A stretch of 64,000 nt of DNA from Alphaproteobacteria bacterium MedPE-SWcel (lineage in GTDB: Bacteria; Pseudomonadota; Alphaproteobacteria; Rhodobacterales; Rhodobacteraceae). The first letter of the stretch is position 1. Each line of letters starts with the position of its first letter. Positions 18,642 through 27,102 of the stretch are shown piece after piece. The stretch is taken from positions 1-64,000 of the forward strand of contig MPDC01000011.1 of NCBI GenBank assembly GCA_001874255.1. Reading direction: 5' to 3'. Both the position numbers and the translations under genes were made by a program. The notes under the pieces are model-generated. The model saw nothing but the letters and a program-made list of their open reading frames with translations. It had not been told where the DNA came from and did no database searches.

Positions 18642-19535
18642 ATGACGATCAGAATTGGCAACGCTCCCTGTTCCTGGGGCGTCGAGTTCGCCGAGGACAA
18701 ACGCAACCCGACCTGGCAACACGTCCTGAAGGAATGTGCCGAGGCGGGCTACACCGGGATCGAGCTTGGCCCCGTCGGTTTCATGCCCGAGGACCCCGCC
18801 ATGCTGCGCGACGGGCTGGAGGCGCACGGGTTGGAATTGATCGGCGGCGTCGTCTTCCGCCCCTATCACGATCCGGCGGCCTGGGAGGATGTTCTCGACG
18901 CCACCCACCGCACCGCCAGGGCGCTCAAGGCGCATGGGGCCGAGCATATGGTCCTGATCGATTCGATCTCGCCGCGCCGCGCGCCCACCGCGGGCCGCGC
19001 CAGCGAGGCCGAGCAGATGGACAGCGCCGAATGGGCCGCCTATCGCGACCGGATCGCCGAGAGCGCGCGGATCGGCGCCGAGGAATACGGGCTGACGGTC
19101 GGCATCCACGCCCATGCGGCGGGCTTCATGGATTTCGAGCCGGAGCTCGAACGCCTGCTGGAGGAGGTGGATGAGAAGATCCTCAAGATCTGCTTTGACA
19201 CCGGGCATCATTCCTATGCGGGCTTTGACCCGGTGGCCTTCATGAAAAAGCATATCGGTCGTATTTCCTACATGCATTTCAAGGACATCGATCCCAAGGT
19301 GAAGGCGCGCGTGATTGAAAACCGCACCGGGTTCTATGAGGCCTGCGGTCAGGGGATTTTCTGCAATCTCGGCGAGGGCGATGTGGAGTTTCCCGCCGTG
19401 CGCCAGGTCCTGCTTGATGCCGGTTTCACCGGTTGGTGCACGGTCGAGCAGGATTGCGATCCGACGCTCGATCCCGACACGCTGGGCGATGCGCGCAAGA
19501 ACCGCGAATACCTCGAATCCATCGGTTTCGTCTGA
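18642..19535 (+). CDS. IolE/IolI-like sugar isomerase/epimerase TIM barrel (probable inosose dehydratase)
   Basis: 297 residues of the AP_endonuc_2 / xylose isomerase-like TIM-barrel family. Visible features are NAPCSWGVEF at the N-terminus, YTGIELGPVGF, metal-ligand type segments GIHAHAAGF, CFDTGHHSY and MHFKDIDP, and WCTVEQDCDP near the end. The iol set needs a 2-keto-myo-inositol dehydratase (IolE) and this is the only candidate here, but it is not the most canonical IolE sequence, so epimerase or isomerase activity (IolI-like) remains possible. ATG 18642 follows AGGAG. Confidence 0.75.
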   Translation: MTIRIGNAPCSWGVEFAEDKRNPTWQHVLKECAEAGYTGIELGPVGFMPEDPAMLRDGLEAHGLELIGGVVFRPYHDPAAWEDVLDATHRTARALKAHGAEHMVLIDSISPRRAPTAGRASEAEQMDSAEWAAYRDRIAESARIGAEEYGLTVGIHAHAAGFMDFEPELERLLEEVDEKILKICFDTGHHSYAGFDPVAFMKKHIGRISYMHFKDIDPKVKARVIENRTGFYEACGQGIFCNLGEGDVEFPAVRQVLLDAGFTGWCTVEQDCDPTLDPDTLGDARKNREYLESIGFV

Positions 19536-19546
19536 GGAGACAGAAG

Positions 19547-20680
19547 ATGAGCAAATTGAACTGGGGCATGATTGGCGGCGGCGAAGGCAGTCAGATCGGG
19601 CCCGCCCACCGGCTCGGCGCACAGGCCGACGGCCGTTTCAACTTTGCCGCCGGCGCGCTGGATCACCGCCCCGACGAGGGTCGCGCCTATGCGCAGCGGC
19701 TCGGGATCGCGGCCGACCGGGCCTATGGCGACTGGACAGAGATGCTGAAGGGCGAAAAGACCCGCGACGACCGGATCGATCTGGTCACGGTGGCAACACC
19801 CAACGCCACCCATTTCGAGATCGCCAAGGCCTTCCTCGAGGCGGGTTTCAACGTGCTCTGCGAAAAGCCGATGACCATGACGGTCGAGGAGGGCGAGGAG
19901 ATCGTCCGCGTGGCCAAGGCGTCCGGCAAGATCTGCGCGGTGAACTACTGCTATTCCGCCTATCCGATGGTGCGTCAGGCGCGGGCGATGGTCCGCGCGG
20001 GCGAGATCGGCAAGGTCCGGCTGGTGGTCACCAACTTCAGCCACGGCCACCACGGCGACGCCACCGATGCGGACAATCCCCGCGTGCGCTGGCGCTATGA
20101 TCCCAAGATGGCGGGGGTCTCGGGCCAGTTCGCCGATTGCGGCATCCACGCGCTGCATATGGCGAGTTTTGTCTGCGATGACGAGGTGGCGACGCTCTCG
20201 GCCGATTTCGCCTCGACGATTCCCTCGCGCGAGCTGGAAGATGACGCCATGGTCAATTTCCGCATGGCGGGCGGCACGGTCGGGCGGCTCTGGACCTCAT
20301 CGGTGGCGATCGGGCGGCAGCATGGGTTCGACATCCAGATCTTTGGCGAGACCGGAGGCCTGCGCTGGGCGTCGGAGCAGCCGAATCAGTTGATCTACAC
20401 GCCGGTCGGTGGCCGCACCCAGATCATCGAGAAGGGCGAGGGCGGGCTGCACGCGGATGCGCAGCGGCTCAGCCGTGTGTCAATCGCGCACCCCGAGGGC
20501 TTTCCGCTGGCGGTGGCCAACATCTATTGCGACCTTGCCGATGCGATTTCGGGCGAGCGCCGCGACGGATTGCCCGGCGCGGAGGCGGGCGTGCGGTCGA
20601 TGGCGGCGGTGCATACCGCTGTGGCCTCGGCCAGGGACAACGGCGCGTGGATGGACGCGCGGCCGCCGATGTTCCGCTGA
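19547..20680 (+). CDS. Gfo/Idh/MocA family oxidoreductase of the inositol locus
   Basis: 377 residues; N-terminal MIGGGEGSQIGPAHR cofactor-binding segment, ATPNATH, CEKPMTMT, and GQFADCGIHALHMA in the C-terminal domain. ATG 19547 lies 11 bp after the TIM-barrel stop and after GAGGAGACAG. It is the third gene of the plus-strand iol operon and a distant paralogue of the genes at 11775 and 17519. A role on scyllo-inositol or other isomers is plausible but unproven. Confidence 0.8.
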   Translation: MSKLNWGMIGGGEGSQIGPAHRLGAQADGRFNFAAGALDHRPDEGRAYAQRLGIAADRAYGDWTEMLKGEKTRDDRIDLVTVATPNATHFEIAKAFLEAGFNVLCEKPMTMTVEEGEEIVRVAKASGKICAVNYCYSAYPMVRQARAMVRAGEIGKVRLVVTNFSHGHHGDATDADNPRVRWRYDPKMAGVSGQFADCGIHALHMASFVCDDEVATLSADFASTIPSRELEDDAMVNFRMAGGTVGRLWTSSVAIGRQHGFDIQIFGETGGLRWASEQPNQLIYTPVGGRTQIIEKGEGGLHADAQRLSRVSIAHPEGFPLAVANIYCDLADAISGERRDGLPGAEAGVRSMAAVHTAVASARDNGAWMDARPPMFR

Positions 20681-20682
20681 CG

Positions 20683-21681
20683 CTAGGGGGCGGGGCGCAG
20701 GGTGCCCCGCTCCACCACGGTGCAGGAGAAGATCCGCGCCTCCGGATACCGGTCCGGGTCGTCCAAAGTGGCCGCCATCAATTCGATGGAAGAGGTCGCG
20801 ATCTGGCGAATGGGCTGGTGAATGGTCGTCAGATTGATATTGGCCCAACCGGCCATCTCCATGTTGTTCAGCCCCAGAACCCCGACATCGCCCGGACACT
20901 CCAGCCCGCTGTCGCCAATGGCCGACAGCGCGCCGATGGACAAGACGTCGTCGCCGCAGAAATAGGCCTGGGCCGCCTGACCCTTGAGCAGGCGCAGCAT
21001 CTCGTCCCGTCCGGCATCGAAGGAATAGGCCCGCGCAAAGGAGTAGGAGGCCTTTATTTTCGGGTGGGCCGACATTTCCGACATGAACCCGGTATAGCGA
21101 TCCTGGGTCGAGGTGGCGGTTTCCGGCCCCCCCATGAAGCCGACATGGGAATAGCCCCGCTCCACCAGTGTCCGCGCGGCCAGACGGCCGGCTTCGCGGT
21201 TGTCGATCCCCACAACGTGGACTTCAGGCGCCGAGGAGGAGCGGCCAAAGGCATGCACCACCGGCACGCCAACATCGCGGAACGCCTTGGCGAAACCGGG
21301 CGGCAGGGTTGAGGAGGCGACGATCACCCCGTCGACCGAGTATTGCCGCAGCATCCGCACAGAGGCTTCGGGGTCGGTCTCGTCCGAGAGGTTCACCAGC
21401 AAGGGTCGCAGCCCCCGATCCTGCAGCCCGCGCGTGAAGAGATCGAAGACCTCAAGGAAAATCGGGTTGTGGAAGTTGTTGGACACCAGCCCGATCAGCT
21501 TGGTCCGCCCGGTGGTCAGTGACGAGGCGAGCGCGTTGGGGCTGTAGCCCAGCTCGCGCGCGGCCTTTTCCACCTTGCGCCGCATCGCGTCCGAGACCGA
21601 GGCACCATCGGTAAAGGTCCGCGACACCGCAGATCGCGAAACCCCGGCGCGTTCCGCAACCTCTTTCAATGTCACCGCCAT
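20683..21681 (-). CDS. LacI-family transcriptional regulator of the inositol locus
   Basis: 332 residues. An N-terminal LacI helix-turn-helix (TLKEVAERAGVSRSAVSRTF, residues 4-23) precedes a type I periplasmic-binding-like effector domain starting KLIGLVSNNFHNP. It is divergent from the transporter operon; TGCAACCGGTTGCA lies 83 bp upstream of its start and again at the iolD promoter, so it probably represses uptake and catabolism until an inositol-derived inducer is present. ATG 21681 gives the standard LacI N-terminus; a GTG at 21702 would add seven residues. Confidence 0.88.
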   Translation of the reverse strand: MAVTLKEVAERAGVSRSAVSRTFTDGASVSDAMRRKVEKAARELGYSPNALASSLTTGRTKLIGLVSNNFHNPIFLEVFDLFTRGLQDRGLRPLLVNLSDETDPEASVRMLRQYSVDGVIVASSTLPPGFAKAFRDVGVPVVHAFGRSSSAPEVHVVGIDNREAGRLAARTLVERGYSHVGFMGGPETATSTQDRYTGFMSEMSAHPKIKASYSFARAYSFDAGRDEMLRLLKGQAAQAYFCGDDVLSIGALSAIGDSGLECPGDVGVLGLNNMEMAGWANINLTTIHQPIRQIATSSIELMAATLDDPDRYPEARIFSCTVVERGTLRPAP

Positions 21682-21763
21682 AGGGTTGCATCCGTACTTC
21701 ACTGTGTTTTCGGCATCTTATCCCAAATCCACCGACGGAAAAGCGGAATCGACAGAAAAGCTA

Positions 21764-21777
21764 TGCAACCGGTTGCA
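21764..21777. promoter_or_regulatory. LacI-type operator upstream of the inositol transporter operon
   Basis: TGCAACCGGTTGCA is a perfect palindrome identical to the core of the site at 17475-17490. It lies between the LacI gene (minus) and the binding-protein gene (plus), about 84 bp before the latter's ATG. Confidence 0.85.
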
Positions 21778-21860
21778 ACGATTTCGACTTGCGGTTACGC
21801 TACGTGAGGGGAGGGAGGGAACCGACCCGCCTCGAAAACAGAGACTTCAGGGAGGAAGCC

Positions 21861-22811
21861 ATGAAATCGATCATCACGAAACTCGCTCTGGCCACGGCGG
21901 TTGCCGCGGCGCCGCTGGTCGCGGCAACGGGTGCGTCAGCCGAGGGTGAGAAATATATTCTCGTCAGTCATGCACCGGACAGCGACAGCTGGTGGAACAC
22001 CATCAAGAACGGCATCGCGCTGGCGGGCGAGCAGATGGGAGTCGAGGTCGAATACCGCAACCCGCCGACCGGTGACCTTGCTGACATGGCGCGGATCATA
22101 GACCAGGCCGCCGCTTCCGGCCCGCACGGCATCATCACCACGCTCGCGGACCCCGACATTCTCGAAGGCCCGATCCGCAACGCGGTCGACAGCGGCATCG
22201 ACGTCATCATCATGAACACCGGTTCGCCCGACAAGGCCCGCGAAATCGGCGCGCTGATGTATGTCGGCCAGCCCGAATACGACGCGGGCTACGCCGCTGG
22301 CCTGCGCGCCAAGGGCGATGGCATCGGGTCGTTCCTCTGCGTGAACCACTACATCGTGCAGCCCTCCTCGCAGGAGCGCTGCCAGGGATTCGCGGATGGT
22401 CTGGGCGTCGAGCTGGGCAATCAGATGATCGATGCCGGTCAGGACCCGGGCGAGATCAAGAACCGCGTTCTGGCCTATCTTTCGGCCAATCCAGAGACCG
22501 ATGCCGTGCTGACCCTCGGCCCGACCTCGGCCGATCCGACGCTGCTGGCGCTGGAAGAAAACGGCATGGCGGGCGACATCTACTTCGGCACTTTTGACCT
22601 GGGCGGCGAGATCGTCAAAGGCATCAAGTCGGGTGTCATCGAATGGGGCATCGACCAACAGCCCTTCCTGCAGGCCTACCTTCCGGTCGTGGTCATGACG
22701 AACTACCACCGCTACGGTGTCCTGCCGGGCAACAATATCAACTCCGGCCCCGGCTTCGTGACCGCCGATGGTCTTGGAAAAATTGAGCAATTTGCGGGCG
22801 AATACCGCTGA
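21861..22811 (+). CDS. Sugar/inositol ABC transporter periplasmic binding protein
   Basis: 316 residues with a signal peptide over about the first 29 (Lys-rich start, Ala-rich core, GASAEG cleavage area) and a type I periplasmic binding fold. Segments such as ILVSHAPDSDSWWNTIKNGI and DVIIMNTGSPDKA resemble ribose/inositol binders. ATG 21861 follows GGGAGG. Position beside the LacI gene and its operator, and the adjoining iol genes, suggest myo-inositol or a related polyol as ligand. Confidence 0.85.
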   Translation: MKSIITKLALATAVAAAPLVAATGASAEGEKYILVSHAPDSDSWWNTIKNGIALAGEQMGVEVEYRNPPTGDLADMARIIDQAAASGPHGIITTLADPDILEGPIRNAVDSGIDVIIMNTGSPDKAREIGALMYVGQPEYDAGYAAGLRAKGDGIGSFLCVNHYIVQPSSQERCQGFADGLGVELGNQMIDAGQDPGEIKNRVLAYLSANPETDAVLTLGPTSADPTLLALEENGMAGDIYFGTFDLGGEIVKGIKSGVIEWGIDQQPFLQAYLPVVVMTNYHRYGVLPGNNINSGPGFVTADGLGKIEQFAGEYR

Positions 22812-22893
22812 TCCTCACCCCGGAAGGGGGCTGCCCTCGCGGTGCCCTTCCACATTTTCGTTCCTGAAAACCAAGTCATTGGGGAGATGTCGC

Positions 22894-24018
22894 ATGGCAA
22901 ACGCGACCCAACCCACGGCCGCTTCCGACGAACGCATCAAGGAAATTTCCGCGTTTCGAAAAGCGATGATCCGTCCCGAGCTGGGCGGCATCGTCGGAAC
23001 CATCGCCGTGTTCACTTTCTTTTTGTTATTCGCTTTCGACAGCGGCATGTTCAACAGCCAGGGCATCATGAACTGGTCGATTGTTTCGGCGCAATTCATG
23101 GTCATCGCGGTCGGTGCCTGCCTTTTGATGATCGCGGGCGAGTTCGACCTCTCCGTGGGCTCGATGATCGGGTTCGCGGGCATGATGATCGCAATTTTCT
23201 CGGTCACATACGGCTGGCCCGTGTGGCTCGCCATCATCACGACTTTCGTGCTCTGCACGGCGATCGGCGGGTTCAACGGCTGGATCGTCATCCGCACCGG
23301 GCTTCCCAGCTTTATCGTGACGCTGGCCTTCCTGTTCATCCTGCGCGGCTTCACCATCTTTCTGCCCCAGGTGATCGAACGCAAGACGATCATCGGCGGT
23401 ATCCTCGACGTGGCCGAAGGCGACTGGCTGGCGCCGATCTTTGGCGGCAAGATCCTTGGCGGCGTCTTCACCTGGCTGGGGGATGCGGGCCTTATCGCCA
23501 CCTTCGAGCGCGGCACCAAACAGGGCCAGCCCGTGGTGGACGGCATTCCGATGCTGATCGTCTGGGCCATTGTGCTGATCCTCTTTGGCCATGCGCTGCT
23601 GACCAAGACCAAGTTCGGCAACTGGATCTTTGCCGCCGGGGGCGACGCCGAAGCGGCGCGCAATTCCGGCGTCCCGGTCAACCGGGTCAAGATCCTGATG
23701 TTCATGTTCACCGCCTTCTGCGCGACGGTATTCGCCGTCTGCCAGGTGATGGAGTTCGGCTCTGCCGGGGCCGACCGGGGGCTGCTCAAGGAATTCGAGG
23801 CGATCATCGCGGTGGTCATCGGCGGCGCGCTGCTCACTGGCGGCTATGGGTCCGTGCTCGGGGCGGCGCTTGGCGCGTTGATCTTCGGTGTCGTGCAACA
23901 GGGGCTGTTCTTTGCCGGGGTCGAAAGCTCGCTGTTCCGGGTCTTCCTGGGCGTGATCCTGCTGGGGGCCGTGATCCTGAACACCTACATCCGCCGCATC
24001 ATCACCGGAGAGCGTTGA
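22894..24018 (+). CDS. Sugar/inositol ABC transporter permease
   Basis: 374-residue multi-spanning membrane protein of the BPD_transp_2 family; GEFDLSVGSMIGFAG matches the family signature region. It forms the membrane channel with the binding protein upstream and the ATPase downstream, and is one base from the latter's start. ATG 22894 follows GGGGAG. Confidence 0.9.
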   Translation: MANATQPTAASDERIKEISAFRKAMIRPELGGIVGTIAVFTFFLLFAFDSGMFNSQGIMNWSIVSAQFMVIAVGACLLMIAGEFDLSVGSMIGFAGMMIAIFSVTYGWPVWLAIITTFVLCTAIGGFNGWIVIRTGLPSFIVTLAFLFILRGFTIFLPQVIERKTIIGGILDVAEGDWLAPIFGGKILGGVFTWLGDAGLIATFERGTKQGQPVVDGIPMLIVWAIVLILFGHALLTKTKFGNWIFAAGGDAEAARNSGVPVNRVKILMFMFTAFCATVFAVCQVMEFGSAGADRGLLKEFEAIIAVVIGGALLTGGYGSVLGAALGALIFGVVQQGLFFAGVESSLFRVFLGVILLGAVILNTYIRRIITGER

Positions 24019-24019
24019 T

Positions 24020-24838
24020 ATGTCCGACGACAGCAGATTCCATCACGGCGAACCCGCCAATGCGGCGCCGATCATCGAGATGAAGAACATCAAGAAGCAC
24101 TTTGGCCGTGTGATTGCCCTGGCCGGGGTCAGCTTTGATGTGAAGCCCGGCGAGTGCCACTGCTTATTGGGCGACAATGGCGCCGGTAAATCCACCTTCA
24201 TCAAGACCATGTCGGGCGTTCACAAACCCACCGCGGGCGAGATCTATTTCGAGGGCAAACCGATGCGCTTCGAGGACCCGCGTGATGCGATCGAGGCCGG
24301 GATTGCCACAGTGCACCAGCATCTTGCGATGATCCCGCTGATGAGCGTCAGCCGCAACTTCTTCATGGGCAACGAGCCAGAGACCAAGGTGGCGGGCATC
24401 AGCTTTTTCGACAAGAAGACGGCCGATGCCGTGACCATGGAGGAGATGCGCAAGATGGGCATCAACCTGCGCGGGCCCGATCAGGCGGTCGGCACGCTCT
24501 CGGGCGGCGAGCGGCAGACCGTCGCGATTGCCCGTGCGGTCTATTTCGGTGCCAAGATCCTGATCCTGGACGAGCCGACCTCGGCGCTTGGGGTGCGGCA
24601 GACATCGAATGTGCTGGCCACCATCGACCGGGTCCGCAAACAGGGGATCGGCGTCGTCTTCATCAGCCACAATGTGCGCCATGCGCTGGCCGTGGGCGAC
24701 CGGTTCACCGTGCTTAACCGTGGTCAGACATTGGGGACGGCGACGCGCGGCGAGATCTCGCCCGAGGAGCTGCAGGACCTGATGGCCGGCGGGCAGGAGC
24801 TTGCGCAGTTGGAGGGATCGCTGGGCGGCACGGTCTGA
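24020..24838 (+). CDS. Sugar/inositol ABC transporter ATPase, single-domain (FrcA type)
   Basis: 272 residues with one nucleotide-binding domain: Walker A GDNGAGKST, signature LSGGERQ, Walker B ILILDEPTSALG. Inositol and ribose importers often use a fused double ATPase of about 500 residues, as in the apiose locus here; this is the shorter FrcA-like type, presumably a homodimer. It closes the transporter operon. A 14-bp tandem duplication starts right after its stop. Confidence 0.9.
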   Translation: MSDDSRFHHGEPANAAPIIEMKNIKKHFGRVIALAGVSFDVKPGECHCLLGDNGAGKSTFIKTMSGVHKPTAGEIYFEGKPMRFEDPRDAIEAGIATVHQHLAMIPLMSVSRNFFMGNEPETKVAGISFFDKKTADAVTMEEMRKMGINLRGPDQAVGTLSGGERQTVAIARAVYFGAKILILDEPTSALGVRQTSNVLATIDRVRKQGIGVVFISHNVRHALAVGDRFTVLNRGQTLGTATRGEISPEELQDLMAGGQELAQLEGSLGGTV

Positions 24839-24839
24839 G

Positions 24840-24867
24840 CCGGTGTGATGGCCCCGGTGTGATGGCA
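24840..24867. repeat. 14-bp tandem duplication after the inositol ATPase gene
   Basis: CCGGTGTGATGGCC (24840-24853) is directly repeated as CCGGTGTGATGGCA (24854-24867), starting two bases after the stop codon. A second array, GGAGATGCCAGA twice (24942-24965), immediately precedes the sulfotransferase ATG. Confidence 0.8.
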
Positions 24868-24966
24868 TGCTCACGTGGGGGTGCACTCATTTTTGTTGCC
24901 TTCTGCGCTCCTTCGACATCTCCTGAACGGGCGCGCCCGCAGGAGATGCCAGAGGAGATGCCAGAG

Positions 24967-25854
24967 ATGACGCACCGACAGCTCTACCTTGGCCCGCTGA
25001 CCGACAACAGGCGGTGGGACAGGGTCACCATCCGGCCCGATGACGTGATCGTCGTGACGCCACCCAAATGCGGCACCACCTGGATGCAAACGATCGTGGC
25101 CCTGCTGTTGTCCGGCGACCCGGAGGTCGAGACGGAACTGTCCGTGAAGATGCCTTGGGTCGACATCCGCATCCGGGACATGTCGGAGGTTGCAGACCGG
25201 CTGGAGGCGATGACCCAGCGCCGCAGCATGAAGAGCCACACCCCCATGGACGGATTGCCGCTCGTGGATCGGGCGCAGTACATCTGCGTGTTCCGTCATC
25301 CTCTCGACGCCCATTTTTCCTTTCGGACGCATGCCGCCAACATTCCTGTTCCGTGGTTCGATCATTGGTATCCGCAGGACGACCCGGACGGCATCGCCTT
25401 TCGCCGTTTCCTGGATGGTGGGCCGGAGGGATTCGACACGGATGCCATGCCGCTCGCGCATATCCTGCGGCACTACACGGCAGCCAGGGCGTGTCTTGAC
25501 CGTCCGAATGTCTCGCTGTTCCATTATGCGGATATGAAGCGGGATTTGGCAGGCACCTTCGCCCGAGTGTCGGAGGTTTTGGGCATATCGCATCCCGACG
25601 CGGTGATGGCGCGGCTCGTTCAGGCCGCGACCTTCGACCATATGAAGCAGAATGCGGCACGCTATGCGCCATCAGGCGGGAAGGGGTTTTTCAGATCGGA
25701 TTCGGCGTTCTTTCACAGCGGCACCACCGGACAGTGGCGCGGGAAACTCACGCAAGACGAGCTGTCCGCCTATGACGCCATGATGGATGCACATCTGCCG
25801 CCAGCGGATCGCGACTGGCTGGAAAATGGCGCAGAGGGCAATGCCACGGCCTGA
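24967..25854 (+). CDS. PAPS-dependent sulfotransferase family protein
   Basis: About 295 residues, cytosolic-type sulfotransferase fold. The 5'-phosphosulfate loop TPPKCGTTWMQ is at residues 31-41, the 3'-phosphate binding region FRHPLDAHFSF is central, and GTTGQWRGKLT near the C-terminus matches the conserved GxxGxWK-type motif. It should move a sulfuryl group from PAPS to a hydroxyl or amine of a small molecule. No PAPS synthesis or glycan genes adjoin; it lies 128 bp after the inositol transporter. ATG 24967 follows a GAGGAG within a 12-bp repeat; an earlier ATG (24946) is possible. Confidence 0.85.
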   Translation: MTHRQLYLGPLTDNRRWDRVTIRPDDVIVVTPPKCGTTWMQTIVALLLSGDPEVETELSVKMPWVDIRIRDMSEVADRLEAMTQRRSMKSHTPMDGLPLVDRAQYICVFRHPLDAHFSFRTHAANIPVPWFDHWYPQDDPDGIAFRRFLDGGPEGFDTDAMPLAHILRHYTAARACLDRPNVSLFHYADMKRDLAGTFARVSEVLGISHPDAVMARLVQAATFDHMKQNAARYAPSGGKGFFRSDSAFFHSGTTGQWRGKLTQDELSAYDAMMDAHLPPADRDWLENGAEGNATA

Positions 25855-25932
25855 GAAACGGCCCTCATATTCTTGCGCCAACCGGATCCTTTGCTGGGGG
25901 GGCGCATCACTTTGGCGCCCGCAGATGCGGCA

Positions 25933-27012
25933 TTACACCGGTTCAGGGATGGTCAGGCCGATCTTGCCGATATGGGTTTTCTGCAAAAACGCCTCCTGCG
26001 CTTTGTGGATGTCCGACATGTCAAAACGCTCGGCCAGGACCGGGCGAATTTCACCGCGTTCGATATAGCCAACGAGGTCGGTAAAGACGCGTCGGGGCTG
26101 GCGGGTGCTGCCCATCAGGGTCTGGTCCTTGAGGTAGAGCGTGCGCAGGTCCAGCTCGACAATCGGCCCCGCGATGGCACCGGAGGTCACATAGCGGCCA
26201 TGGACGGCCAAAGCCTCCAGCAGCTCGGGCCAGCGGGGGCCGCCGACGAGGTCAAGCACCACGTCGAAGGCATCTGACGGCAGCGCGTCCTCGCGGCCCA
26301 GCGTCGCATCGGCACCGAGATCACGAAGCGCGTCGGCTTTTGAGGGGCTTGTAAGGGCCGTCACATGGGCGCCGCGCCGTTTCGCCAGCTGGATCGCAGC
26401 CGACCCCACACCGCCGGATGCGCCGGTGATCAGAACCCGCTCAGCCCCGAGCTCCGCGCGCTGGATCATCCCCTCGGCGGTGGAAAAGGCGCAGGGGAAG
26501 GAGGCCAGTTCGAGGTCGCTCAACGGGCTGTCGACCGCGATGGCATTGTCGGCCTCGATGGTCGCGAATTGGGCAAAGGCCCCGTCGCGTTCGGAGCCGA
26601 ATGTCAGAAGCGCATGAAGGTCGTTGCTCGCGGCGGGGTGATACATGGGGCGCACCAGAACGCGCTGCCCGATCCGGTGCGCGTCGACACCGGCGCCGAC
26701 CGCGACGATGTTGCCGCAGCAATCGGCCCCCTGAATGCGCGGAAAGGAGAGCGCGCCCGCCCAGCCGCCATCGGCGTCAGAGGCCCCGTCGTAGCCGCTC
26801 TGCGCGGCGGAATTGGTGTCGCCGCGCACCGCCTTGGAATACCAGCCGGTCCGGGTGTTCACATCGGTGTTGTTCACCGCCGAGGCCCCGACGCGGATCA
26901 GCACCTCGCCTGCGCCCGGTTGCGGGACGGCCACGTCCTCGCGGTATTCCAGCTTGTCGAGACCGCCGTGACCGGTCAGCAGGACGGCTTTCATGGTGTC
27001 AGGCAGGGTCAT
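25933..27012 (-). CDS. MDR-family NAD(P)H-dependent alcohol dehydrogenase / quinone oxidoreductase-like protein
   Basis: 359 residues of the medium-chain dehydrogenase/reductase superfamily. The GroES-like N-terminal half has the segment beginning GEVLIRVGASAVNNTD; the cofactor motif GASGGVGSAAIQLAKRRG lies near the middle. No structural-zinc cysteine cluster is visible, which favours a zinc-free quinone-oxidoreductase-like member. ATG 27012 follows AAGGA. It is 90 bp after the SDR gene on the same strand, both divergent from the AraC regulator. Substrate unknown. Confidence 0.8.
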   Translation of the reverse strand: MTLPDTMKAVLLTGHGGLDKLEYREDVAVPQPGAGEVLIRVGASAVNNTDVNTRTGWYSKAVRGDTNSAAQSGYDGASDADGGWAGALSFPRIQGADCCGNIVAVGAGVDAHRIGQRVLVRPMYHPAASNDLHALLTFGSERDGAFAQFATIEADNAIAVDSPLSDLELASFPCAFSTAEGMIQRAELGAERVLITGASGGVGSAAIQLAKRRGAHVTALTSPSKADALRDLGADATLGREDALPSDAFDVVLDLVGGPRWPELLEALAVHGRYVTSGAIAGPIVELDLRTLYLKDQTLMGSTRQPRRVFTDLVGYIERGEIRPVLAERFDMSDIHKAQEAFLQKTHIGKIGLTIPEPV

Positions 27013-27102
27013 GGAGGAGTCCTTCTGTATGTTCGAGACGTCTTTAGCATCAATGCCGGCCATGGCGGAGGCAAAACGCGCCTGTACCGACGGCGGCGCC
27101 GC

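Noticed and set aside
24942-24965. Possible CRISPR-like or regulatory repeat before the sulfotransferase
   Set aside because: Only two adjacent 12-bp copies without spacers; it is a simple tandem duplication.
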